Assembly (NCBI GenBank): GCA_013398175.1
Contig: VZRZ01002003.1
Location: 46,138-110,137, forward strand
Reading direction: 5' to 3'
Length of the DNA: 64,000 nt
DNA from: Climacteris rufus
Lineage: Eukaryota > Chordata > Aves > Passeriformes > Climacteridae
Shown: piece by piece, positions 1-14,624 of the stretch
Numbering within the stretch: position 1 is the stretch's first letter
How the letters are laid out: every line of letters begins with the position of its first letter
Position numbers and translations under genes: made by a program
The notes under the pieces: model-generated
What the model saw: the letters and a program-made list of their open reading frames with translations, nothing else
Told to the model about the DNA's origin: nothing
Databases searched by the model: none

Positions 1-3000
1 CATTTTGTAGGCAGGTAGTGGGTTCCATTAGTCAGTTAAATTTCTGAATTTCCTTATGGATCCATTCCCTTCTTAGTCATCTTTAAGAACTGAATCTAGA
101 CCAACTGCTTGACCCAAAGAACAAATATTTCTTGCAGGATCAGGCAGAGGGAAAGGCACAGTCCAGAGCAGGCAGTTACACTCTCTCCCTCAGCACACTG
201 ATGGCAAACTCTCATCCTGCTCTTTCCTGTCTGCACCAGCTATGAGATGGGCATCATATAAAACACTCTTCAAGGGAGAAATTTTTGCTGGACAGTTTCC
301 TAATGATATTTCCAGAGTCTCTGTGGTATGATCAGTCAATTATCTGTGGCAGCTTTCAAGGGTCACTGTAATTCATACAGAACCCTTTAAACAACGGTAT
401 GAAGTAAAACTGTGCTTCATGGAGGCAGGCACTGAAAGAGTGCAGCTCAAATTTTCATAACCCTTAGAGAGAACAGGCAGAAAGGAAAACTTGAGAGCCC
501 TTGAGTGCTATTTGTTGCTCAAGACTTTAGCTCAGTGCCAAAACACATGTATGGTCAATAGAGTCTCTGATATCACTCTCATGTCACTCTGTGGGCAATA
601 AACTGGCTAATATCAAATTATTAAGAGCCAGTAAGTGTTCAGACTTGTTATATAGAAGACACACTCACATTATCTGTGTTTTGGATGGGGGGAGGTGGTT
701 GAATGGCCAATCTCTTGCTATTTCTTTTCTATCAAAAATAGGCCCATGGAGATATGTAGGAAAGAGCTGGTGCACACCTGACTTTGACTTTGATGTGGAG
801 TGAGGGTGACTCACAGAGATTCCCAATCTACTCAGACATACCCCTAGACATTTGTGGAGCTTTGCTAACTTCACAGTGAGTCAACTTACTAACATGAGTA
901 AAGTTATGCAGCTTCTCTGATACGTCTTCTGCATATTTTTATGCAATAGCATTTCTTTTCTTTAAAAACCCCCAAATTTGAAGACAACATGTACCTTGAT
1001 TATTTGGAGGAGGAATATAAGATGAACATAAAAGTATCTGTTTTACCTAGAACTACCTAATAATCCAGAATCTTCAATGTATTTCCAAAATTATTCAGAT
1101 TACCTTTATTTTTCTTGTCACTTTTTCAGATCCAGAAACCAAAAAGACATAGTTTCAGTTGTGGTTTGTTTTATAATGCTTCTCTTTTTAACATTTAGTG
1201 CTACTTTAATATTGTGTCCAAATATGGCAACATGCTGGCCTAATTTTGTGAAGACAATTATAAATAATAAATACTGGTGAAAGAGGAGAAATAGAATACA
1301 AGCTGTTTCAGTAATAGCTAGGATTTTCGATTTTTTCTAATTTTTCTAGGAAACAGAAAACTAGAAACACCATGAAAGTTTTTTAGCCTTGGAAACACTT
1401 CTATAAGAAAAAGGTGAGCAAACTATTGGTTTCACCCAGATGTGCAAGCTCTTAAGGATAATGTTCTTAAATGCTACCCCATCAAACATTGCACACTGCC
1501 AAATTCACACAAAGACGTGTCTTTCAGAGGTGGAAAGGAATTATACCAGGAAAAACATTATGTGCCTAGTGTAGTTATGCAAAAGTAATAGAGGATCTTG
1601 GGCCACAAATCAGCATCAATTAATTCATTGAAGAACATGGCAAGCAGATTCAAAAGTGCAAAAATAGATGGTATCTAATCTCTAGTACTGAATGGGTAGG
1701 ATTGTTTTTAAAACCCTGTTTTCTCTAACTGGACTCTTACATTGCATCAACTAATGTAACACAATATAAAGTACCTACAATAATTAGACTGTGATCTATT
1801 AGAAATTAAAAAACAAAGCTCATGCTTTATATCAGTTAAAATACTCATCCTATAGTGCCCTCAAACAGAATTATTTTGGTGAACAGGCAAAAGGTGCAGT
1901 GGTTGCACAGCCTGTAATACCTCAGTGCTTGCAACAAAAAGCTGTCAGCGTCTTGCTTGTAAGTACTAATTAGTAATTCCTAAAAAAGGTACAGAAGAGA
2001 TGGAAGGATTCTGTATCAAGTACTCCACAAAAAATAAATAGGATTCTCCTGCTGCTATACAGGCAGCAGGTGCTGTATACAGAAGCAGTTGTTACTAGCC
2101 ATATCTGCCTACTTTTACAGGACCAAGGTGTGTAACAGAAGTACATATGTGGGTCATGGTCCTGACACATGGCCCACGTGTCCTGAGTGAGGAAAATCTC
2201 TCATACAGTGCTGTTTGACGTGTTCTTCCTAGAAAGTTTAATCCTTCAAGTGGGACCTTATACTGAACATGTGTAATCTTGAAATTGGAGTTCTCATGAG
2301 GTTCGAGGCCTAATTTGATAGTCAAAAGACATTTTTGAAGTATCTCTGCTTTGCCTAATGCAGATGTAGAAGAGGGATAAGTGGGACACTGCAGGAGTCT
2401 GAGGTTGCTAGTGGGCAGTTGAACTGGGTGATGAGAGAAAAGTGAGCAAATATAGGCATGGAGCACAGCAGGATGGTGGCTGTGAGGATATTTGGTAAAG
2501 ACACTATGCAGCATCTGAATATGTAATCCTAGATTCTTTTGTCTAAACTCAGATATTAGTGACACTTTGGGGAAATTAGCAAGGAGCACTGGCAGACTTC
2601 TAAATTATGTCAAACTGTTTCTACTGATGCCTGTTTTAAAATAAAGCCTCTTATCTAAAAAGCATGTGACAGGTACTTCAGCTAGATAAGATGATCTCTG
2701 CAGTTTGCAGCATGACAGAGTGATTTATATTAGGTCACAAGTTAATCTTGAAGTGATAAAATAGGTCAGAAGTCCTAATAGTTATGTCCAGCTTCTCAAT
2801 AAAACAATAATCAATGGAATATTAATAGAGTGATGCCTGAGCCACTGGATTATTGTCTTGGGTATATGTAAAAAGTCTGTTACATAGGACTGCAGCACAG
2901 AAAAGCTGTCTCAATTCAAGAGACAGAGCAGATTGGACTGCAGCATCAGGCAATGACTGCATGAAGGACACCATGGATCCTAACAGTCCTTCTACTGTGG

Positions 3001-6000
3001 GACTGTACACAGACATTCCATGGCCTCTCCCACTCTCTCCACCCTGACTGCTTACACAGCAAAATCTATAGTGCAGGAATGCTGAGCCTGTTCAACATCC
3101 ACATAACAAGGTCTTCCAAACTGAAATTTTCAAATGGTGAATGTCCTCAACCTTTCTATTATCATCTGGGTGCTAAATAATCATAACACCATATGTGAAC
3201 ATTCTGCTGTTTTTCCCTTTATTTGATGGTCTCATCTACCAGTCCAACACACAGATTATAAATAACTGTCATCTAATTTTGAGCTACTTTTATTTTAAAT
3301 AAACATACTCATTGACTAATAACCTTGTCGCCATGCAGTGTATTACTGGATTCAGATTTGGCCCCAACCCACTGTAGACCAAGTAATCTCAGGCATGTGA
3401 GTCATTAGAAGAATCCCTCTGAATGTCGCACATATAATTGCAGCAAAAAGACTGCCTCTATTTACCTCTCCTGGAATGGCTGTAGTGTAGACAAGCAGGC
3501 TCTGTTGACATTTCTCAAAACCAATTATTCATCTGTTGAAAATTCAACTATTCTGTCCCCTCTGCCTCCTTTTTAAGGTCATGCTTTTCATGTAGGTATT
3601 TAAAAGCTTCACTATGCAACCCATACAAAGACCTTATTATCGTAAAACACTTTAAATAAAATATAGTAACCAAATGCAGGATAAAAAGAGGATTAGAATG
3701 AACATTCCTCTTGAAGAAAATGCCTGTTTAACTGCTTTTGAATAGTGGTGTGTAAAACCTTGTTTGTAATCAATATTTACTTTAGCCTTCACCTTAGCCA
3801 TAAAAAGCAGTCCTTTCTCTGTTAGTACATCTCTAATTTAGAGAAAAGAAATGTTTGCAGGATGTTTCTTCAAGGATGTTGTAAAGTGTAAACTTAAAGT
3901 TCAATATTTTTATGAATGTGTCACAAAAGTTGGGGAATTTGAATGAAAGATATTAGAGATATTTTCTATTAAGTCAGCTACTTCATCTGTGCTGCCAGAA
4001 AATAAAATATGTTCCTTCCAATGCAATCCCTAGTGTTTTGCTTGGCTCTGCTTCAAGTTACTCAAGCCAGAAATATTTTTATATAATTTTACATTATTTA
4101 TAACTTATGAAAAGCTGGACTTGAGTCTGTTAAGGAGAACAGTCCTAAAGATGGCATAGGTGTCATGATAAAGACTATCCTGAACATCACAGAAATGTGT
4201 GACCTTATGCAGAATACAGATCAGCTATCTCTTGCTACTTGAACTTCATTATAAAAGCAGAAGAGATTCAGATTGGAGCTGGCACCAGAATGGGACAGAC
4301 TGTAACAGTTTTACTCATGCCAAGAAGTACCTTACTCCACAGGGGTGTTCCTCGACTTGAGCAAGCCAGTTTATTATGAGTCTGTATCTAGTGTGAATGA
4401 AGATGCTGTAAATTTAACTAAAAGTGAAAGCACGTTTATATTGTTATAAAATAATTCTAACTTTGATTTGAACTCATAGATTAGGTGTCCAGATGAGTGG
4501 GATGGTATAGTAGCATCTAAAAAGAGAATGAAACGTTACTAAACCCAACTGCAGATGCCTGAGCTGCTGTGAAACTAAACCTACACAAGACCACTTGATT
4601 AAACACAGCAGTAGATAACATACTAACTAGAATGGAATCAAACAGAACAGACAATGAATTTATAACACAAGTTATTTGCAACCCAACTGAAAATCAGGAC
4701 CATTAGGTGTAAAGTCACATGCTAGAAGATGAACCCTGCAACATAATGTCAGCAACAGTAAAGAAGTAATCAATTTAGGTATAAATAAGGTGATGTCACT
4801 ACCACCAAAACACAGCAGTTCTTCTTAGAATTAAATTCTGAAAAACTCAGGTAAGTTTTGATGGGTTTGTTTTCCTTTTGCAGTATTCAGCAAATGAAAA
4901 GTGTGAAGAAACTAAAAGCTGACTGTTCATTTGGTATTTCTGGTTGGGAGCAGAAAAAGAAGGGAGAACTTCTTCTCAGGAGGTTTCTAGCAGATTGCAT
5001 GTCAAAGAGGTTAGAATAGTTCGAATAAACTCCATGTAAACATCTGGGCCCAGATTCATGTGATATTCCAGCTGCTTTGGAGCAGCTGAGTGACACAAAG
5101 CAGCAGTAAAGCCCACTTTACTGGCCATTTAAGTCAAGTTTATGGCTGCTTTGCATTCCCACAGCAGCTCGAAACAGCCAATACCAGTGAAACTCACTCT
5201 GAATTTCTGGGCTTTGAGCTGAGCTGCAACCTAGCACCAAAATCCTTTAATGTGTCCATTTCTAGACATAACATCCTAAATCAGTATGTGTCTGGTCATC
5301 ACCACCTTTGTTTACAGCATGATTGTAATGATCTAATTAGGAACTAAAAGTACTTTCAGTCAATTAAGACTCCTAGAAGTTTAAAAAAACATGACTGTCA
5401 ATGAGTTCAAGTAATTGTTAAAGAAATGTAGCATTTTCTTTCTAATTAATCTATTTCTCAGGACACACACTGTGATTTCAGTTCCTGTCATACGGTATAG
5501 CTCCTACTAGTAGCAAACTATCAGATTTGCACTGAATTTCACAGACTACTAGAATGAAGCTTGCCAGGCTTGCCCTGTCTGGGGTTTTCTTGACCAGCTG
5601 GCAACTTTTCTTATCTTGATTTATCTTTAACATGAAGTTTTCTAATGTAACAGATACCTCTGGCTAATTTGTTTTGCTTTTGTTTATCTTTATATGGTAC
5701 CACTGTGATTTTACAACTCTAATAGATATAGTGATATAATGTATAGAAATCCAGGCCTGGTGTGACAGCAGAGTTATGGAGAGACAAGGTGAAGCATAGA
5801 GGAATACCTCCATGGGATGATAAGAAATGTGTACACAGGCTTGGCACTCAAGACCCACAGCTGAAAGCAACTAACCTGCAGTCAGTTAAAGAAATGCACT
5901 CCAGGGACTGGACAAAACTGGGTTTACATATAACTGAGAATAAAGACATAATATCTAGCCTACAAAAAAAGGCATATATATAGCAAATTTGCAAATAACT

Positions 6001-9000
6001 TTAAGCTGCAGACCCATGAGGAAAGAGCAAATATGTAACTGTACGTTAGCAAAAATATGGAAAAATCCTCATTGGGGAAGAAGAAACCATCAAGATGAAC
6101 ATCACAGTTCTCCCAGTGAATGACTCCAGATGCTGACAAGTCTTCATTGCACCCCCATCACCCTTAAGAGCAAAATGAAACTGCCAACCTTGGGAGCCAG
6201 AGGAGAAGGAAAATGTTGAGCACAATAACAGAAAAAGGTGTGGAAATTATGGGTATAACAATTTTGACTACATTATTATTATTATTAATGAGATTTTCTG
6301 TATTAAAATATTTTTTTCTGAAATGAAATTTGGACAAATGATTCTTGGATTGTACTCAAAAGATTTTTGATCTGACAACAATAAATTCTTGGCTTTGTAT
6401 ATAAAGTGTGTTTCCTCTTTGCTCATGAATAATATTGTGTGCATAACAACACATATAAGGAGTAATAGTGATCTCCCATCACCTCCCAGGTTTTTACAGA
6501 AATGCATTACTGAATGTTCTTGAAGACATTAAATATTATAATCACAAGTACCATGAGTACCATTAACAGAATGTAGTAGGAGGGCTAAATGAAAAATGGT
6601 GAGGAAATTAATTACCCTGTACTTAGAACAGAGTATGTATTTTATATGATAAATAAGGCTAGGAACTCCTTACCACCTGTGAAGTGTAGAACAGTCATGA
6701 AGGGCTAGTCAGTCGTTCATTAGGTGAAGTGGGAGTCCCTGGAACTGTAACATAATGGTATTGGCTGAAGAAGCTAAATTAACATTACACCAGGAGCCAT
6801 ATATTTTCTGGTTTTTCAGTGCTTCATTTAGCAACCTTAATATTCTTTTAACCACAGGTATTTAGTGTAATGTATATACAATATCTGTTTTCTCATTAGA
6901 TTTTTTTCCTTTTCTGCCTGTCCCTTAATAGGGATGGATTGAGCAATTAAAACACAGCTCCACTTCAGAGCATACTGCAAAACCCAGGAGGAGCTTCTGC
7001 CTCTCAGAGTGCCAGAGGGCATAGCTGGCAGCAGCTGTGCCACTTCTTCCAAAAGTGTTATATATATATTTATGTATATACTTTTCTGCAGCTAATTATT
7101 TCAGATGGACACTCAAAAGGAAGCAAAAGCTATGACCTGATTTATTCTAAAATGCTTTTAGTGTTTATTAGTACATTACATTACAGACAAAATAGATTTT
7201 AGAAAGGCAGATGAAGGTAAAAAGGTACAGATTCCTTAATCTCCACAACCTCAGAATATCTATAAGGAAACACCCCATTATCTTGCCATTATTATCTCTG
7301 CATACCAGTTTTGTCTAACAACATACTCCCCCCCGAGCCAATTTTCACTAATATTTTCCTCTCTTTTCTCTCATTGCCTTTTTTAAAGTAGTTATAAATA
7401 TGCAAGAAGTTGATTTCAGTCTTCATTTTCAACTTCAGTAATTTCAAACATAATAGAGAAAATTTTGCCTATTTGCAATGTACATACATTGCAGTGGAAT
7501 AAATGTATACCATCTATTATCAAAGTGGGAACACCTAGAATTGAATTTAGTACTTTCAAAACTCATTCTGTTTTTCATTGGAAAATTTTCTTCTTCTAAA
7601 TCCTAAATAAAACTTGGAACTGATCTATGGATTGATTTATCTTATGTTTCAACGGAATATATTTCTTAGGCAATGGGAACAAGCAGTGATACACTGTGGA
7701 AACCTCATCAGGGCAAAAATCCCAAGAACATAGCAGTGTGAGCTACACCAAAAAGCAGCTCCTCTGCTACTATGGGGTATCTTAGGCAGATATGGGTACA
7801 GGTTCAGCTAGTCTGAAATACAATACCTGGCATCTCTTAGGTGAATAAAATATTTTCATTTGAGCTATTCTAATTCCCCAACTAAATATCATAATACGTC
7901 GCTTCCTACTTACAACATACTGAGCAACTTCAAACTCTTATTAAAAATCATGTTTTGATATTAAAAAAGTTATATGTTCATGTCATCACACTGAAAATTC
8001 ACAACCAGCTCTACATTTGGTCTATAACCAGCAGACTTCAATCTATATCGGTAAAAGACAGATAGCTGAAAGGACTGATGTATTTTCTGTAGATTTGCTA
8101 TAATTTGGTTTATTAATTAATTAAATTTAATGAGATTCTGCCCATCTACTTCCATTATCCACTTCACTGTTTATCCATTTATTACGTTTTTGCCATACTA
8201 AAACACAAAGTTTTCTGTGGAGGGATATATGGGTTTGGGTTGTTGGAGAAGTGGGGAAAATTATTTTATTTTACTGTATTTAATGCTCTGCAGCCAAGAT
8301 CCCTGAGTGTTTCTATAGTCTTTGCTCCTCTAGTTGTTTCTGTGGTTCCAAGAACAACAATAATGAAAGAACAAAAACATACAACCAGTTGTACTTACTT
8401 ATTTTAAGATGCTTCTTTTTCTACAGCACAATAAAAACCAACAATAAGCCTCATGAGTATAACACAGAAGATGGTATTTTAGTGCATTTCATGCTCTATT
8501 ATCTTATTTAGCAATACATCAGATTTTAAAATTAATGTAACCATACCATTTACTTAAATAAACCATGCCACAAATACAGGGAAAAGCCATTGAAAAGGAT
8601 TAGCAGGGAGACAGCTTTCAGAATGCCTGTGTTAGCACAGTATATTACATTTAAAAATACACAAAATTAAGAACACCACGTTTGCTTTTTTATTGTTAGC
8701 TGTCTGATAGGCTATTTATTTCAGAAAATAGTGATTGAATACTGGCTGTCAGGTAATAAGCTTTCTCTAGTCTGTTATAGGAATTAAATTATCAGCAATC
8801 AGTGTGTTCCTGGTAGACACGTATTATATGTACAACACACTAGCTGTCCTTTAAATCAAGATGTATCTTTTAATCAGAAGTATCTTTTTTCCATATAGAA
8901 TTCAAAGTTGGTGCAAGTCCAAACCAAATCAGAAAAAAAGAAAAAGGCCAACTCATTCATGATTTAGCGTGACTGGCGTTGTCGCAGTTATTTTTATTTC

Positions 9001-10429
9001 TACGCAAGCACTCAGTGGTCGCTGTGTGGTGCAGGACCCAGGGTAGGCTGAGGGCTCTGTGAGACAGTCATTCTCCTGTGCTGCCCTGGAGGTTTAGCAG
9101 GAAGATCTGACAAGCTCTGTGCTCCACCGTGTCCTCTTCACTAACTTCATTAATAAAAGGGTCAGTCATCTTTTGAAGTGAAGTACCCTACTGCTTTTTC
9201 CTTTCTCAAATAAGAGGTTAAACCTCTTGACATGAGCTCAGAAGAAGCCAGGATATCCTTCCTTAAACAGCAGCAAAATAGCTTCACCAAAGGCCTTTGT
9301 GAGAAGCAAGGTAAATTCAGAAAAAGCTAGGATTTGTGAGCCACTTACTGGGGCAATTTCATTTTTACTGCCACAGGTACTGCCGGCTGAGAGACCACAG
9401 TGTCCAATTACCAACTCACCCAGATGGACACAAAGAGCAGGCATCTTTTCTAATGAAAAAGGGAAGTAGTACATATTAAGGCTGTGGACCTCTTCTTTAT
9501 TTGATACAATCTTTTGGAAAGTCTTATCTATAATTTTCTGTCTTTATGCGTGGGAAAATTCATCCAAGGAAGAAATACAAGAGAACCAGGACTGAAAACA
9601 GAACCTGCCTATGCACCATCTTTGTCATACCTACCCTAAACAGTTAATCTCGATGATAAAAAAAAAAAACAACCCACATTCCAGATATGCATAAAATAAA
9701 CCCAAAAGTCACCGATTTGAAGCACATAAGAGGAAGGATTATTTCAGACTTTCTCACTAACCATCCCCTAAATACTACCCACTTGTGACTGTCAGCAATA
9801 GGATACCAGATTAAATTAGTGGTTATTTTAACTGTTCCCTTGTTCTTAAGATTTGCTCTTAAGACATTCTCAGAGACGGTCAAAACTTGACTGGTCAAAG
9901 AAGCAAGCAACATTTTGGAGAGCTGGAGGGATGGACCAGAAGAACTCCAGAGGCTCCAACAAAAAATATTCTGCAATTCTGATGTCTGGACCATTTTTGC
10001 ATAAAGAACTTCAGTGATGAAACATGATAGAGTGTCATTTCAGGTCTGGCAAACAGGCTTCAACACAAACTTTCCTCATATCCTATGTGTACACAGGAGG
10101 GTTTTATATACTGCAGCTCATGCCTGGTTAACCATTACTCAGAGTTCTGAAACAAGTAGTTTAGCCCAAAGCATCATCAGGGTAGGTGCTTGAGGAAGGT
10201 GTTGTGCTTAAGACTGACCATTCAGTACAGATTTTCCGCTTTTCTCAAAGGCAGAGCCACATTCAACCAAGAGCTCCTAGAATATTTAAGTCTGACAAAA
10301 CTTTCCCATCAGATTCAAAAAGTCACACACTGACCACTCATTAGTTACTCTACAGGCAGTACGTGTTCTCAAAGAAGATATAATAGAAAGCAATCAAATC
10401 ATTAAAACACTTCCTGGCTGTCTTCTTTG
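1..10429. other. Long stretch without a recognisable gene or young repeat
   Basis: I see AT-rich unique-looking sequence with short ORFs on both strands and no exon-like series. The longest ORF is a 164-residue minus-strand frame at 2095-2589. It has no recognisable domain or signal peptide and no partner exon. A perfect 8-bp stem with a 4-base loop is at 5069-5088. A short AT-only run is at about 8110-8135, and a patch with several CpGs is at about 8960-9030. A 12-base A run is at 9658-9669. Diverged ancient repeats could be hidden here. Confidence 0.6.
5069..5088. other. Short perfect inverted repeat (hairpin)
   Basis: Eight bases starting with CAGCTG are followed by four bases and then the exact reverse complement. 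Each arm contains an E-box-like CAGCTG. A hairpin of this size is common by chance, and nothing around it gives it a role. Confidence 0.4.
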
Positions 10430-10735
10430 AGAAAAGGTTTCTCCTTAAAGCCAGTCTAAACTTCTCTTCTTACAGCTTCTGCCCATTGTCTCTTGTCCTC
10501 CTGCCATGCACTGCTCTGAAGAGTCCTGCTCCATCTTCTTAATGACCCTTTTTAGGCTGTTAGGTGCCCTCAAGGCCTTCCATTCTCTGGGTTAACTCAG
10601 ACCAGCCCTTCCAGCCTGTTTTCAAAGCGCTCCAAGACTCCACTTTACCCCTGTCTTTCCTGTATTGGGGCACCAAAACTGGACGCAATATCTAGATGTG
10701 GTCTAATGAGTGCTGAGTGAAGGGGAACAATCTCC
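10430..10735 (-). repeat. CR1 LINE fragment (3' portion, antisense)
   Basis: Read on the plus strand, this follows the antisense order of the avian CR1 3' region. In order it shows a TTTCTCCTTAA block, CTTGTCCTCCTG, an AAGGCCTTCCA-type segment, GCGCTCCAAGACTCCA, GGGGCACCAAAACTGGACGCA, and a GATGTGGTCTAATGAG segment leading into a GGGGAACAATC block. That order corresponds to the reverse complement of the end of CR1 ORF2 and its 3' UTR, so the element lies on the minus strand. Both ends are lost and many positions differ from young CR1 copies, so it is an old, 5'-truncated insertion. The boundary near 10735 is uncertain, and some diverged CR1 may continue toward 10820. Confidence 0.88.
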
Positions 10736-10739
10736 ACAG

Positions 10740-13700
10740 TGTTTTACAGTGAAGATTCTTGGCTTCCACATCAAGCTATATGTCCTAACCCCATTTCAGC
10801 TGCTCTGCATGATCTCACAGGAAGCAGCAACCAAACAGGAGACAGCAAGCTATCTCATGGTTCAGACATGAAGAAGTTACATAAGGTACACAGCTCTCTT
10901 TCTGGTGATCTGGAGAGCACTGTGTAGTTCCCTCTCCAGGGAGCTTCAGAAGCTATTTATTTTGCCCTATACCTGAAAAATCAGTTAGAGGCACCTAGTG
11001 TGTTCATACTCAACCTGGAGTTCTTGTGTGCAGCTGTGAGGTGCCACCTTCCCCCTCTATAGTCTTGTGTCCACTCTTGGCACCATGAGTACAGTAATAT
11101 GCCTCTGCTTCATGAAATGCTCCAAGAAGTCTGGGTGAAAGCACTCCTAAGAACGTGCTACTACTGCTATTATCCCAAAACACACTCAAGCACTTTGGAC
11201 AGAATCAGAAACCTGGAGGTGAAGAGAGATTTTTCTTGTTGGTGTTGCTACAAATGCACATTATTCTATTTCAATGCTCTAAAGTCAGTACAGGATTAGG
11301 CCACTTTTATACAAGTTCCTTTTCTGCAACTCTTGTCCTGAAATAGCTAAATCAAAGAAATAGGAATTTGACATTGATCACTCATCTGACTACAGCCCTT
11401 TTCCATAAGACATTCCATAAGATTTTTCCTGTGTAAGAGGTTATTTTCCACACCACTCACATTGACTTCTTCCTTAAGGACAGCAAGAGAAAGGAATCAA
11501 GAAGGGTCAGGGTAGTGACTGCACACAGCCATTTGTCACCTCAGGAACTCCCACTCCTATTTCATGGGAGCCAGTGCACCAAAAGAAACCATAAAATGGC
11601 CAGGATAAAACACAAGGTGTCAGAACACCGAGTCCTATCTTTCCCCAGCTTTGAAAAGTTCCAGTTTCTGGAGCAGCCATAAGAGAGCAACTGACTTTTC
11701 ATGCTGTGCACCCCAATCACCTCCTCTGAGAATCCCCCTGCATGACATTTACTTTAATAGGTCTAATTATAAAGAAATGCACTTTTCAGTCAGAACCGAA
11801 GAACCAGTAGGTTTTCTTCTTTAACATGCCAACCAGCTGTTTTGAAAGGTACTTCTCTAATCTCTTTCCTTCCACATGTTCAAACAGATGAAAGTAATTT
11901 TGTGCTCAACTGTCTATAAGTAATTAGACTGGGATGTAAAGGAGTCTTTATGTATCAGTTCAGAAAGAACTACACTCTTAGCATACAGAATAATTATTAG
12001 CAATCTTCTTCATCTGTAAGGTATACCTTATGCATTTTACATGAGTTCCCATTATTAACATAACCTGACTATCAAAGCTCCATTGAAACTGGTGTCTTCT
12101 TTTTCATGTAACTGACTGAAATTCCCCAGAAATATAGTAATTTGAAAACAGCAATGCTGATGATTTGTTTCAGCTGTAATTTGTTATTTTTTTCCTCTTC
12201 TTTGTTGTTTTCCTAGTAAAGACCTAAACCAGTGGGGCTCCAATATACACAAACAAGTGTTCTGCTTTTGCTACAAGATGGATATTAATATTCAGTGAGG
12301 GTCCTAGAATGCTGTCTTTTGTCAGTTTCCTGGGCTAAATTCCCTAATCTTATTAATTAGGAGGTCACAAAAAGAATACTTTACTGGGAAACAAAATGTG
12401 TGCTCTAAAGATAGGTTAAATTAAATCTATTAATTTACTATAAATGCTGATAGTAGAATACTTCTTACGAATCTGCCACTGGATTGTGCTCAATATCTCT
12501 GTAAACAGGGTAGGGCAGATACTGAAAACTCAGAGGGGCAGAATCATCTTTTGAACTCTAGCTGTTAAAAAAGCCGGAACTTCTTTCACAAGAAAAGTAA
12601 AAGCTTCAGAACTGGGATCGTACCCAGTATCAGGAAAGCTGAAGATTATCACACACCATGACAGGACTTGCAACCTTACACATAGGTACAGACAAAACTG
12701 ATCCATGTTGGAAGGGATGCAGTGAAAGGCAAGGTACTTCTTTTTCACCATATATCCCAAACATTTTTTGGAAGTAGATCACTTCCTCAAACATATCACT
12801 CACTTCACAGCTACATACTATGACCACATCTTTTCAAGAAATGAAGTCCCAATTTTCTTAGAAATAAAATACCATTTTAGTGTCTCTCAAATCACGAGAC
12901 ATCCTCAGGAAGTGAAGTCTAATCATTTTTTTACCACTGAAGATGGAGGAGAGATGGTTATTTGCCAACAGGCAGATCTGCATCACAAGAACAGTGGTAG
13001 AGAGGTCAAAACCACCCATCCTTTCTGTCACTGCCAAAAAAGAAATATTTTGCCCAAGCATATATCAGAGGGACTTGGCATAACCTTCAAGGATTACAAG
13101 CATTACATGTCAGTGCAAATGACTCAGATGCTCTGTGTCTGTCCCCAGAGTAAGACACGCTCTGTGAATACAACCAGAAGTGAGGCACTTCTCATTTGTT
13201 GTTTTGACTGACAGAAACTATACTTTACAGATGTGTTAGAACAGGCTCCTGCCCTGAAGAACCAATTTTCTAAACAGACCAAAAAGCGGTGAAAGACCAA
13301 AATGAAACTGAAAAGCAAAGTGAAGATATGTCTATTTGTTATGCAACTTGTTACAGCTGTGAGAAGTGGTCCAGCAGGACAAAGCCAGGACATTTATCTG
13401 TCAAATCCACATCATGGTGAAGATATGTCAACAAAACACTGTCGTAATGGATCAAAATATTATCCCACTGCAGCTCAGTCCAGCCATATATTGAAGAGTA
13501 AGACTAGCAATACACCAGATATGAACTTCTTAAGTGTGCTGGGAAAGGCTTGAGAAAAGCCCTGAGGTGGACTTAGCCAACTTCTAAATGGCCTTGTGAG
13601 GGAAGCAGGAGATGCACAGCCCCGGGGGGGTAAGCTGATGGCAGACCATGTGGCACACTCACTACCAACTCCCAAAAACCAAACACACACTTTAGTCAGT

Positions 13701-14515
13701 CTGTTCTTGACAAACATAAGATACTTATTCTGTTTACTAGCTAGCTGTATGCACATCTGGTACATACCTTAGCAGGAAATGCAACAGCAGCAGCACATAG
13801 AATGTCTGCAGCAGAGACAGCTCTTCACAAGACTGATTTTCGAAATTAGAAGTTGCTCACTGAAGGGATCCAGCACAAACCAAACCAAAGGAACTGGAAA
13901 TATTACCCTATGATGCAGGTGAAAAGGAAACTATATTTGCACAGTTTGTATCACCAAGAGTAAATAATGTTCCAGATTTAACTTTCAGATAGAGATTACT
14001 AGTCACTAGAGAGGAAAGGATGTGTTGAGATGATCATAGCATCAGACATGCATTTTGCCATTAGAAATCAATTAATCTGTCTGCCCCAGAGTTCAAGTTA
14101 TGTGACTTCATGCACAACACTTAGAGAATTCTAGACTGCAACATAAGTATCCCATGGAGGCACAAAAACACGGAAACAGAACAGAGATGGAACTATGATT
14201 ATATCATATGTTCTTGCCCTTCACATTATTTGTTTTCTCAGAGACCAAAGGTGTGTATGACACTTTACAAATGCACTCTCTCTGCAATTATCCAAAATAA
14301 TTACTTCCAAGTTATATATTAGAGATTTTCTGGGATGTTGGAAGCACTTAGGAAAGAGTTCATTCCCACTTTCTCTGGAGTGTCCTTACTAGATCATTCC
14401 TCTCCTCATATAGACTCCTAGACGTTACAGAAAGCTTAATAGGAAAGATTACAATAGCTGAATATATAAAAAACACTACATTAACAGCAGTCAAAATTAC
14501 TCACCACCTTCACCT
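10740..14515. other. Unique-looking sequence, no gene seen
   Basis: Several mid-length ORFs overlap here on opposite strands, for example a 147-residue plus frame at 12768-13211 and 89- and 96-residue minus frames at 13124-13393 and 13475-13765. None shows a domain, a signal peptide or a plausible exon series. I therefore read them as chance frames. Confidence 0.5.
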
Positions 14516-14624
14516 TGTTGTGGTTTGAGCTCTGGCCGAACGTCAAAGCCCCACAAAAAGCCTCTCACTTTCCCCTGCAGCTGGGCAGGGGAGAGATTTT
14601 TTTTAATGATTTGAGATAAGGACC

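Noticed and set aside
12768..13211. 147-residue plus-strand frame
   Set aside because: No domain, no exon structure, and minus frames overlap it. The length is within what chance can give across 64 kb and six frames.
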